Assembly (NCBI GenBank): GCA_050331475.1
Contig: JBHJGU010000112.1
Coordinates: forward strand, 1-13,712
Reading direction: 5' to 3'
Origin: JBHJGU01 sp050331475
Lineage (GTDB): Bacteria; Pseudomonadota; Alphaproteobacteria; Caulobacterales; Maricaulaceae
Length of the DNA: 13,712 bases
The translations under genes and the position numbers were made by a program. The notes under the pieces were generated by a model. That model was not told the origin of the DNA. It saw only the letters and a list, made by a program, of their open reading frames with translations, and did not search any database. How positions within the stretch are numbered: the stretch's first letter is position 1; each line of letters begins with the position of its first letter. Below are positions 8,015 through 13,712 of the stretch, one piece after another.

Positions 8015-8901
8015 TAGGGGGTCTCCGCCAAAAAGCGCGCCAAAGCGGGCCAAACGTCTGTCTCGGTCAGAAAGGGCGCGTGGCCGACGTTCGCCGCGCG
8101 TACGATCGTCAATTGGTCGTGCCGCGCGGCCATCCGCGTCACCGTCGCCTCGCTCAAAAGATCGCTGAGCGCCCCGCGCACCACCAGCGTGGGCGCCGAC
8201 CGGGTCGCATTGAACAACGCCCACAAATCGGGCGGCGCGGCTTCTCCCGCCTGGACCCTGTCCGAGATCGCGGGATCATAGTCTAAACGGATCGCGCCGT
8301 CAGATGTTTCGGTAAAGAGCCGATGCGCGAAGGCGGACCAAAACGCGTCGTTCTGATCGGGAAACGCGTCTTCGTTTATGGATCGCGTGATCGCTTGCGC
8401 CGCCGCCCAGTCACGCTGGGGCGGCGCGCCGCCCACATAGCCTTCGATCCGCTTGAGCCCATCGGGATCGATCTCCGGCCCAATGTCGTTCAGCGTCAGG
8501 CTCGCGAGGCGTTCAGGCGCGAGTTTCGCCGCAATCATGCCCATGAGCCCGCCCATGGAGGTGCCCACCCACGCCGCCTGCGCCAGCTCCAACTCGTCGA
8601 GCAAGGCCAAAACGTCCTGGGTATAGATGAGCGGCTGGTAGCGCGCAGGCTCGGGGTCCCAATCCGACAGGCCCCGTCCGCGGGCGTCAGGTACAATCAC
8701 CCGGCGGCCCAGCGCGGCGATCCGGGGGGCGAGCTCTTCAAAGTCGCGCGCGTTGCGCGTTAGCCCATGGGCGCAGACCACAGGCGCGCAGCCGACCTGC
8801 GGGCCTTTCCCCGCCGCGGCGTAGTCGCGATACGCAATGGAAAGCCCGTCTTGAGTTTGAAACCGGGCTTGGGTGTAACCGGCGTCCCCCGCATCCGCCA
8901 T
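8014..8901 (-). CDS. Cytosolic alpha/beta hydrolase
   Basis: The 295-residue product has no signal or membrane segment. It shows an alpha/beta-hydrolase fold: HG at 45-46, DARGRGLSD at 72-80, nucleophile Ser115 in GTSMGG, Asp247 in GALSDLLS, and His274 in NVGHAPFL. The DARGRG segment and length fit the broad esterase/dehalogenase-like group, but the substrate is not predictable. A good Shine-Dalgarno (AAGGGG, six bases before the ATG) supports the start, and this site lies in the 3-prime arm of a short hairpin. It is the first gene of a two-gene operon with the membrane-anchored hydrolase, which shares the same fold but little sequence, so this is not a recent duplication. Confidence 0.9.
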   Translation of the reverse strand: MADAGDAGYTQARFQTQDGLSIAYRDYAAAGKGPQVGCAPVVCAHGLTRNARDFEELAPRIAALGRRVIVPDARGRGLSDWDPEPARYQPLIYTQDVLALLDELELAQAAWVGTSMGGLMGMIAAKLAPERLASLTLNDIGPEIDPDGLKRIEGYVGGAPPQRDWAAAQAITRSINEDAFPDQNDAFWSAFAHRLFTETSDGAIRLDYDPAISDRVQAGEAAPPDLWALFNATRSAPTLVVRGALSDLLSEATVTRMAARHDQLTIVRAANVGHAPFLTETDVWPALARFLAETP

Positions 8902-8941
8902 ATCGCGCCCCTTCGCAAAATTTCGCTTAGTTTACGAAGGG
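8902..8941 (-). promoter_or_regulatory. Leader hairpin overlapping the hydrolase ribosome binding site
   Basis: On the minus strand, CCCTTCG (8941-8935) can pair with CGAAGGG (8915-8909), leaving a 19-base AT-rich loop. The second arm contains the AAGGGG Shine-Dalgarno of the hydrolase gene starting at 8901. If it forms in the mRNA it could reduce translation. There is no T tract, so it is not a terminator of the upstream fcl gene. The role is inferred only from complementarity. Confidence 0.3.
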
Positions 8942-8995
8942 CGGAGCGTGGTGTCGAACCCTGACCTGCGCGTGGGCGAGCGGATGGGGTCCGCG

Positions 8996-9940
8996 TTACC
9001 CGGTTTTGTGCTCAAGGAACCAAGCATAGGCGGTCTCCAGCCCTTCGCGGAGCGGGACTGACGGGGTCCAGCCCAGCGCGCGGATTTTATCCGCGCTCAT
9101 CAACTTGCGCGGCGTGCCGTCGGGTTTGGTGGTGTCTTTGCGTAGATCGCCCTCAAGGCCCACCACCGCCATGATTGTGCGCGCCAACGCCTCAATGGTG
9201 AGGTCCTCGCCAGACCCCACATTGATTGGCTCGGGCGCGGAGTAAGCTTTTATCAGATGGACCAGCGCGTCCGCGCAGTCATCCACATGCAAGAACTCCC
9301 GCCGCGGGGTTCCCGTGCCCCAAATCTCCAAACCCGACGCACCCGCGGTTTTCGCCTCATGGGCTTTGCGGAGCAGCGCGGGGATCACATGGGAGGTTTT
9401 CAGGTCGAAGTTATCGCCGGGTCCATAAAGGTTAGTCGGCATGGCGGATATGAAATCCGCGCCATGCTGGCGGCGATAGGCTTGGCACAGCTTGACGCCT
9501 GCGATTTTAGCGATGGCGTACCATTCATTGGTCGGCTCGAGAGGACCGGTGAGCAGGCTCTCCTCGGTGATCGGTTGGTCGGCGAATTTCGGGTAAATGC
9601 ACGACGAGCCGAGGAAGACCAGCTTCTCCACCCCGACCTCGAATGCGGCTTTGATGAGGTTTGCCTCAATCATCAGGTTGTCGTAGAGAAAATCCACCGG
9701 ATAGGTGTCGTTCGCCAGAATGCCGCCCACTTTCGCCGCGGGGATGAAAACCGCATGCGGCTTTGCGTCGCGCATCCACGCCTCGGTCTCGGCTTGACGG
9801 ATCAAATCGAGCTCCGCGCGCGTCACCGTGAGCACCTCGCAGCGCTCACGCGCGAGCCGGCGGACTAAAGCCGAGCCGACCATGCCGCGATGGCCCGCCA
9901 CGTAAACCCGCTTGCCGGTTAAGTCATAAGCCTGGGCCAT
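8996..9940 (-). CDS. fcl: GDP-L-fucose synthase (GDP-4-keto-6-deoxymannose epimerase/reductase)
   Basis: This enzyme epimerises and reduces GDP-4-keto-6-deoxy-D-mannose to GDP-L-fucose with NADPH, in the cytosol. The 314-residue length is normal for the family. The Rossmann motif GHRGMVG is at 16-22. The short-chain dehydrogenase catalytic residues are Ser112/113 in LGSSCIYP, Tyr141 and Lys145 in YAIAKIAG. Cys114 and His184 (KTSHVIPALL) match the residues used for epimerisation in the family. The motifs PTNLYGPGDNF and KPDGTPRKL are also family-typical. It starts three bases after the gmd stop codon, so the two genes form one operon and catalyse consecutive steps. No glycosyltransferase lies next to it. 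Confidence 0.96.
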   Translation of the reverse strand: MAQAYDLTGKRVYVAGHRGMVGSALVRRLARERCEVLTVTRAELDLIRQAETEAWMRDAKPHAVFIPAAKVGGILANDTYPVDFLYDNLMIEANLIKAAFEVGVEKLVFLGSSCIYPKFADQPITEESLLTGPLEPTNEWYAIAKIAGVKLCQAYRRQHGADFISAMPTNLYGPGDNFDLKTSHVIPALLRKAHEAKTAGASGLEIWGTGTPRREFLHVDDCADALVHLIKAYSAPEPINVGSGEDLTIEALARTIMAVVGLEGDLRKDTTKPDGTPRKLMSADKIRALGWTPSVPLREGLETAYAWFLEHKTG

Positions 9941-9943
9941 CGG

Positions 9944-11023
9944 CTATTCCGATCGATTACGGCGTTGACGCTCTTTGGCCACCAAAACCAAGTCCTCGCG
10001 GACCATTTCGCCCACCAAGTCCTCAAACCGGGTGGTGTGGGTCCAGCCTAAAACCTCACGCGCTTTGGTCGGATCACCGAGCAGCAAATCCACTTCCGTG
10101 GGGCGGAAATACCGCGGATCAATGGCCACAAGGGTTTGGCCGCTCTTGGCGTCAACGCCGACCTCCTCCACCCCCAGGCCGCGCCAGACCAAGGTGCGGT
10201 CGATCGCTTGGAAGGCGCGTTCGACGAATTCGCGCACCGAGTGGGTCTCCCCGGTCGCCAGCACGTAATCATCGCCTTGGGGCTGTTGGAGGATGCGCCA
10301 CATGCCGTCGACATAATCCCGCGCATGGCCCCAATCGCGTTTGGCGTCTAGGTTGCCCAAATATAGCGTTGATTGCAGGCCGAGCTCAATCGCGGCGACC
10401 GCGCGGCTGATCTTTCGCGTGACAAAGGTTTCTCCGCGCAAAGGGCTTTCATGGTTGAATAAGATGCCGTTCGATGCGTGCAATCCATAAGCTTCGCGAT
10501 AATTCACGGTGATCCAATACGCGTAAAGCTTCGCCGCTGCATAAGGTGACCGCGGGTAAAACGGCGTCGTTTCAGATTGTGGCGTCTCCTGGACTTTGCC
10601 GTAAAGCTCAGAGGTGGAGGCTTGGTAGAACCGCACCGTGTTCTCAACGCCAAGGATTCGGATCGCCTCCAACAGCCGCAGCGGGCCGATGCCGACCGCA
10701 TTGGCCGTGTACTCCGCGGTTTCAAAGCTCACGCGCACATGGGACTGGGCGGCGAGGTTATAAATCTCATCGGGCTGGATTTCCTGCACCAAACGAATGA
10801 GATTGGTCGCGTCGGTCATGTCCCCGTAATGTAAGTGAAAATTCGTCTCCCCCTCATGGGGGTCCACATAGAGCGCGTCGACCCGTTCGGTGTTGAACGA
10901 CGACGAACGGCGCTTCACACCGTGAACCGAATACCCTTTTTCAAGCAAAAAGCGCGCAAGATAAGCGCCGTCCTGACCCGTAACCCCCGTAATGAGGGCG
11001 CATTTCGCGCGGCTGTCCGTCAT
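9944..11023 (-). CDS. gmd: GDP-mannose 4,6-dehydratase
   Basis: This enzyme converts GDP-D-mannose to GDP-4-keto-6-deoxy-D-mannose, the first step toward GDP-L-fucose or related deoxysugars for surface polysaccharide. The 359-residue product has the cofactor motif GVTGQDG (13-19). Catalytic residues are Thr137 and Glu139 in ASTSELYG, with Tyr161 and Lys165 in SPYAAAK. The substrate and NADP region NHESPLRGETFVTRKI (190-205) is nearly the family consensus; Leu195 stands where Arg is usual. A strong Shine-Dalgarno (AAGGAG, about eight bases upstream) supports the ATG. It is the first gene of the gmd-fcl operon and lies 113 bases downstream of tRNA-Ser on the same strand. Confidence 0.97.
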   Translation of the reverse strand: MTDSRAKCALITGVTGQDGAYLARFLLEKGYSVHGVKRRSSSFNTERVDALYVDPHEGETNFHLHYGDMTDATNLIRLVQEIQPDEIYNLAAQSHVRVSFETAEYTANAVGIGPLRLLEAIRILGVENTVRFYQASTSELYGKVQETPQSETTPFYPRSPYAAAKLYAYWITVNYREAYGLHASNGILFNHESPLRGETFVTRKISRAVAAIELGLQSTLYLGNLDAKRDWGHARDYVDGMWRILQQPQGDDYVLATGETHSVREFVERAFQAIDRTLVWRGLGVEEVGVDAKSGQTLVAIDPRYFRPTEVDLLLGDPTKAREVLGWTHTTRFEDLVGEMVREDLVLVAKERQRRNRSE

Positions 11024-11136
11024 GTCTGCGACTCCTTACACCGAACTCGCGCGCGTGGTCTGCGGGTTGGCGCCAAGAGACGATACCCACCCCAAGCTTT
11101 GCGTCACCGTTTTTCGCGCCCTCGCCTCGAAAGCGC

Positions 11137-11226
11137 TGGCGGTGAGGGTGGGATTCGAACCCACGAGACGGTTGCCCGCCTACACGCGTTCCAGGCGTGC
11201 GCCTTCGACCACTCGGCCACCTCACC
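11137..11226 (-). tRNA. tRNA-Ser (anticodon GGA)
   Basis: On the minus strand the gene begins GGTGAGG and its 3-prime end pairs as CCTCACC, then discriminator G and an encoded CCA (11139-11137). The D arm, a five-base anticodon stem CACGC/GCGTG with loop CTGGAAC, and the T arm GTGGG-TTCGAAT-CCCAC are all present. The anticodon is GGA, which reads UCC and UCU serine codons. The 90-base length and a long variable arm are typical of class II tRNA-Ser. It is transcribed toward gmd. No obvious T-rich terminator follows it. Confidence 0.96.
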
Positions 11227-11244
11227 CGCGCTTGCGAGGCCGCG

Positions 11245-11274
11245 TTCCTACGCGACATTCCCCTTTCGACGCAA
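11245..11274 (-). promoter_or_regulatory. Possible promoter of tRNA-Ser
   Basis: On the minus strand TTGCGT (11274-11269) and TAGGAA (11250-11245) are separated by 18 bases. A start about seven bases further on would lie some ten bases before the tRNA. A TTGCG-type -35 box occurs at stable RNA promoters of alphaproteobacteria, but the -10 match is poor, so this is tentative. Confidence 0.3.
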
Positions 11275-11350
11275 GCCGCCGCGCGAAACGATTGCGCGAA
11301 CACCGTTGCAGTCGTAAGCGTTTTTGCAGCGAGGGGCGGGGAGCGCGCAC

Positions 11351-11590
11351 ATGGTTTTCACGGCGGGGCGATTGATCGGCCTGGGACTGCTCGGTTTGGC
11401 GGCTTGGCGGTTTCACGCCGATGTCGGCGCGTCGATCGCCGGGCATGCGCCCGCTTTTCAAACCTTAAAAGATATTGCGCCTGCGGCGCCGGCGTTTTGG
11501 GTGTGGGCCTGCGGTGCGGCTTTGGGCGTCGTTTTGCTGGCCGGTTTGCGGCGATCCAAGCCTGACCGGTTTAGCCCCAAACGGGCTTAG
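11351..11590 (+). CDS. Small membrane protein of unknown function
   Basis: The 79-residue product has two hydrophobic stretches, about 5-18 and 46-65, joined by a short loop (about 20-44), and ends in a basic tail (RRSKPDRFSPKRA). This suggests a hairpin in the inner membrane. I do not recognise a family. The ATG at 11351 is chosen because GGGGAG lies about seven bases upstream; an in-frame TTG at 11324 would add nine residues and has no better site. It is divergent from tRNA-Ser and 89 bases before msrA, so it could be co-transcribed with msrA. Confidence 0.6.
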   Translation: MVFTAGRLIGLGLLGLAAWRFHADVGASIAGHAPAFQTLKDIAPAAPAFWVWACGAALGVVLLAGLRRSKPDRFSPKRA

Positions 11591-11679
11591 TCGACCGTCA
11601 CAGTCCTTTAGCGTTTGTTGGGGTAGCGTCTCGATCACGAGCGCTTATGTCAGCGGTGAACCGTTGAAGGACCCCAGCC

Positions 11680-12321
11680 ATGCTAAATTTTTTCGCCTCA
11701 AAGCCCGCGCATGTGCCTCAACCGGAAAACGCACTGCCCGGTCGCGCTGACCCGATTCCCACCGCCGAGCGGCATTTCGTGTCCGACCGTCCCCTGAAGG
11801 GCCCCTATCCTGAGGGGCTCGAAATCGCCGATTTCGGCTTGGGATGCTTCTGGGGTGCGGAGCGGGTGTTTTGGCGCCTGGATGGCGTTTATGTGACCGC
11901 GGTGGGGTACCAAGGCGGGCACACGCCTAACCCAACCTATAAAGAGGTCTGTTCTGGACGGACCGGCCATACGGAAGCGGTGCGGATCGTCTACGATCCC
12001 ACGCTCATCAGCTATACCGCCTTACTTAAAGCGTTTTGGGAGGCGCATGATCCCACCCAAGGCATGCGCCAGGGCAATGACGTCGGCACCCAATATCGAT
12101 CGGCGGTTTACACCCATTCCGACGAACAAGCGACATTGGTCGCGACGTCTAAAAAACGTTATGAGGAAGCGCTGAAATCTGCAGGGCTTGGTGCGGTGAC
12201 GACGGAGATCCGGCCTGCTCCGGAGTTTTACTTCGCCGAGGACTACCATCAGCAATATCTGGCCAAAAATCCGCAAGGCTATTGTGGGATTGGCGGCGCC
12301 GGGGTGGCGTGCCCCGTTTGA
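11680..12321 (+). CDS. msrA: Peptide-methionine (S)-S-oxide reductase
   Basis: MsrA reduces the S form of methionine sulfoxide in proteins and free methionine back to methionine, repairing oxidative damage; electrons come from thioredoxin. The 213-residue product has the catalytic motif GCFWGAER with Cys56, the acid Glu99 in TGHTEAV, and DPTQGMRQGNDVGTQYRS at 124-141. Resolving cysteines Cys202 (YCGIGG) and Cys211 lie near the C-terminus, as in three-cysteine MsrA proteins such as that of E. coli. No signal peptide is seen, so it is cytosolic. AAGGA lies about nine bases before the ATG. Two AhpD-like genes follow on the same strand (next start 84 bases after this stop), which suggests an oxidative stress cluster. 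Confidence 0.95.
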   Translation: MLNFFASKPAHVPQPENALPGRADPIPTAERHFVSDRPLKGPYPEGLEIADFGLGCFWGAERVFWRLDGVYVTAVGYQGGHTPNPTYKEVCSGRTGHTEAVRIVYDPTLISYTALLKAFWEAHDPTQGMRQGNDVGTQYRSAVYTHSDEQATLVATSKKRYEEALKSAGLGAVTTEIRPAPEFYFAEDYHQQYLAKNPQGYCGIGGAGVACPV

Positions 12322-12405
12322 GGCGCGGCGTCGACGGCTCGGTCTGATCCGACCCGTCCTTCGCCCCGCGGGCGTCTCATGGTCCGGCGACACATGGAGA
12401 CCGTT

Positions 12406-12984
12406 ATGACCGCGCGTTATCCTTCTTTGCCGCCCATGGCCTCATTGCCGGATTTGTTCGAATACCATCCCTTGGGTCGGTCGCATCTGTTCGCCCTGAT
12501 CCAAACGGTGATGCGGGATCCGGGCGCGTTTACGGTTGGCTAACGAGAAGTGAGCGCGGCTTATGTGTCCGCTTTGAATTCTTGTGGGTTCTGTGAAGAC
12601 GCCCACGCCATGGTGGCGATCGCTTTTGGGTTCGAGAAAGACCTCATCGACCATCTGATGGCGGACTTGGACGCCGCGCCGATTGAGCCGCGGCTTAAGC
12701 CGGTGCTTCGGTATTGCCGCAAGCTGACCGAAGCGCCCCGACAGGTGACGGACGCCGATGCGGCGGCGGTTTACGATGCGGGCTGGACGGAGGCGCACCT
12801 GCACGCAGCCGTCATGATCACCGGGATTTTTAATCTGATGAACCGGCTTTGCGAAGGCGCAGGGCTGACCTTGGGCAAGGACATGTCCGTTGAGGACGAC
12901 GAGCACGCCGAATTCGTCCGCGGTTTGGATATTCCCAATCTGATCCAATACACCGGGTATGTGCGCAGCGAGCCCGACCGTTGA
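12406..12984 (+). pseudogene. AhpD-like (carboxymuconolactone decarboxylase superfamily) gene interrupted by an in-frame stop
   Basis: This reading frame starts at an ATG preceded by GGAG (about six bases upstream) and would encode 192 residues, but codon 46 is TAA (12541-12543). Aligned without gaps to the complete-looking neighbour starting at 13199, every part matches. The N-termini match (MTARYPSLPP against MTTRYPNLPN, and ASLPDLFE in both), and after the stop so do the redox site NSCGFCEDAH (Cys60, Cys63, His67) and DADAAAVYDAGW. The neighbour has Glu at position 46, so one base change in GAA or GAG explains the stop. Glu48, 12 residues before the first cysteine as in AhpD, is retained. 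The remainder shows no frameshift and no second stop, so decay is recent, or the stop is a sequencing error, or expression is unusual. Confidence 0.7.
12550..12984 (+). CDS. Alternative reading: 3-prime fragment of the interrupted AhpD-like gene
   Basis: If translation restarts after the stop, the first in-frame start is GTG at 12550, only six bases past the TAA, giving 144 residues. This piece keeps the CxxCxxxH site and the rest of the helical domain, ending in a tail not visible in the neighbour. It would lack the N-terminal helix and Glu48, the residue equivalent to the AhpD proton-relay glutamate, so it would probably be inactive. No good Shine-Dalgarno precedes the GTG. It is listed so that the coding potential is not lost; the pseudogene reading is preferred. 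Confidence 0.35.
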   Translation: MSAAYVSALNSCGFCEDAHAMVAIAFGFEKDLIDHLMADLDAAPIEPRLKPVLRYCRKLTEAPRQVTDADAAAVYDAGWTEAHLHAAVMITGIFNLMNRLCEGAGLTLGKDMSVEDDEHAEFVRGLDIPNLIQYTGYVRSEPDR

Positions 12985-13198
12985 GAGTCTGATCCGGTTC
13001 GTCGATCGTGTACTGGACCGTTCGGTTATTCTTCGATCTCCTGAGTTTTAAATCCATTTTCGTGCGCTCCGGTCAAGTCGCTTCAAGATTTGTACTATAG
13101 TCAGGCGTGTTTGTTAGTGATACTGCGCGTATTTTACGCCGTTGTCATGGGGCTATGGCTCGGTATGACGTTGTTAAAACACGTTTGCCGAGGGCTCA
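12985..13198 (+). other. AT-richer intergenic region before the second AhpD-like gene
   Basis: This 214-base gap is less GC-rich than its surroundings. It has a TATAGT at 13096-13101 (five of six matches to a -10 box) without a convincing -35 at the usual distance. It also contains a 36-38 codon frame (TTG 13111 or GTG 13117, stop at 13225-13227) that overlaps the next gene out of frame and would encode a hydrophobic segment. A promoter for the second gene is plausible but not proven. Confidence 0.35.
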
Positions 13199-13712
13199 AT
13201 GACAACACGTTACCCCAACCTGCCTAACCGCGCCTCCCTGCCGGACCTCTTTGAGTTTCATCCAGAGGCACGCTCAGAGTTGTTTGCGCTGTTGCGTGCG
13301 GTCATGCGCGGTCCGGGTCCTTTCGAGCCTGGGGAGCGCGAGCTGATCGCGGCTTTCGTCTCGGGGGTGAACTCCTGCAGCTTTTGCGTGGACGCCCATG
13401 GCATGGTGGCGGAGGCCTTCGGCTTGCCGCGGCAATTGATCGACGATTTGGTCAATCGGCTCGAAAACGCAGAAATCTCGGACCGGATGCGTCCGCTGCT
13501 GAGCTATTGCGGCAAGCTGACCCGAGCGCCGAGCTCGATCAATGACGCCGACGCTGCGGCCGTTTATGACGCAGGGTGGAGCGAGGATGACCTGCACCAG
13601 GCGGTCTTGATCACCGGGCTGTTCAACATCATGAATCGCTTAAGCGAGGGGGCGGGATTAACCATGGGGCGGGACTTGGCTTTGGCCGCTCCCGAGCAGG
13701 CCGAGGCGGTGC
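13199..13712 (+). CDS. AhpD-like peroxidase-related protein (carboxymuconolactone decarboxylase superfamily), cut by the window end
   Basis: The 171 visible residues form an all-helical AhpD-like protein. The disulfide-type redox site CxxCxxxH is present: Cys60, Cys63 and His67 in NSCSFCVDAH. Glu48 lies 12 residues before Cys60, the same spacing as the catalytic Glu, Cys, Cys and His of alkylhydroperoxidase AhpD. This fits the uncharacterised peroxidase-related group of about 190 residues, so only the last part is missing. The likely role is thiol-based peroxide reduction; the electron donor and substrate are unknown. The ATG spans 13199-13201 and GAGGG lies about five bases upstream. It is a tandem paralogue of the interrupted copy just upstream, with roughly half of the residues identical by eye. 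Confidence 0.88.
   Translation, partial: MTTRYPNLPNRASLPDLFEFHPEARSELFALLRAVMRGPGPFEPGERELIAAFVSGVNSCSFCVDAHGMVAEAFGLPRQLIDDLVNRLENAEISDRMRPLLSYCGKLTRAPSSINDADAAAVYDAGWSEDDLHQAVLITGLFNIMNRLSEGAGLTMGRDLALAAPEQAEAV

Noticed and set aside
8015..8224. N-terminal extension of the membrane-anchored hydrolase up to 8224
   Set aside because: It lies entirely inside the upstream hydrolase gene, is arginine-rich shadow sequence, and the ATG at 8014 has a Shine-Dalgarno and a membrane helix right after it.
8954..8961. TCGAACCC, shared with the T-loop region of tRNA-Ser, on the far side of gmd-fcl; a possible remnant attachment site
   Set aside because: Only eight bases match exactly with a loose GTGG nearby, which can arise by chance, and no integrase is present.
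13132..13179. Imperfect inverted repeat (TTTTA...GTCAT and ATGAC...TAAAA) before the second AhpD-like gene, considered as an operator
   Set aside because: The arms pair only in two short blocks with unequal internal gaps, too weak to call.

Overview
The window looks like ordinary chromosomal DNA from a GC-rich alphaproteobacterium, most likely a marine stalked-type lineage (Maricaulales/Hyphomonadaceae or Caulobacterales relatives). This is inferred from the base composition, the Shine-Dalgarno-led genes with occasional TTG starts, an exported M13/S9 peptidase pair and the medium-form threonine ammonia-lyase. I could not search databases, so the taxonomy is an inference. No transposase, integrase, CRISPR array or phage gene is visible.

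Layout: 1-259 has no convincing gene. Minus strand: single-ACT threonine ammonia-lyase (260-1486). Plus strand: an unrecognised helical protein with an acidic tail (1655-2128). Minus strand, read right to left: an M13 zinc-metallopeptidase lipoprotein (6374-4245) with its own terminator, then an S9 serine peptidase with a signal peptide (4129-2213) and its own terminator; further right, an isoprenylcysteine-methyltransferase-like membrane protein (6973-6467). Next is a two-gene alpha/beta-hydrolase operon (8901-8014 then 8014-7088, overlapping as TAATG), then a gmd-fcl operon (11023-9944, 9940-8996) that converts GDP-mannose to GDP-L-fucose, then tRNA-Ser(GGA) (11226-11137). On the plus strand from 11351: a 79-residue membrane protein, msrA, and two tandem AhpD-like (carboxymuconolactone decarboxylase superfamily) genes. 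The second of these runs off the right edge.

The most interesting observation is in the tandem AhpD-like pair. The first copy is collinear with the second over its whole visible length, keeps the CxxCxxxH site and the proton-relay Glu, but has an in-frame TAA at codon 46 where its neighbour has Glu (a one-base GAA or GAG to stop change). It is either a very young pseudogene, a sequencing error, or a gene expressed in an unusual way. Together with msrA it forms a small putative redox-defence cluster. The rest of the window is well-known housekeeping and accessory metabolism; I do not see a clearly new multi-gene system.
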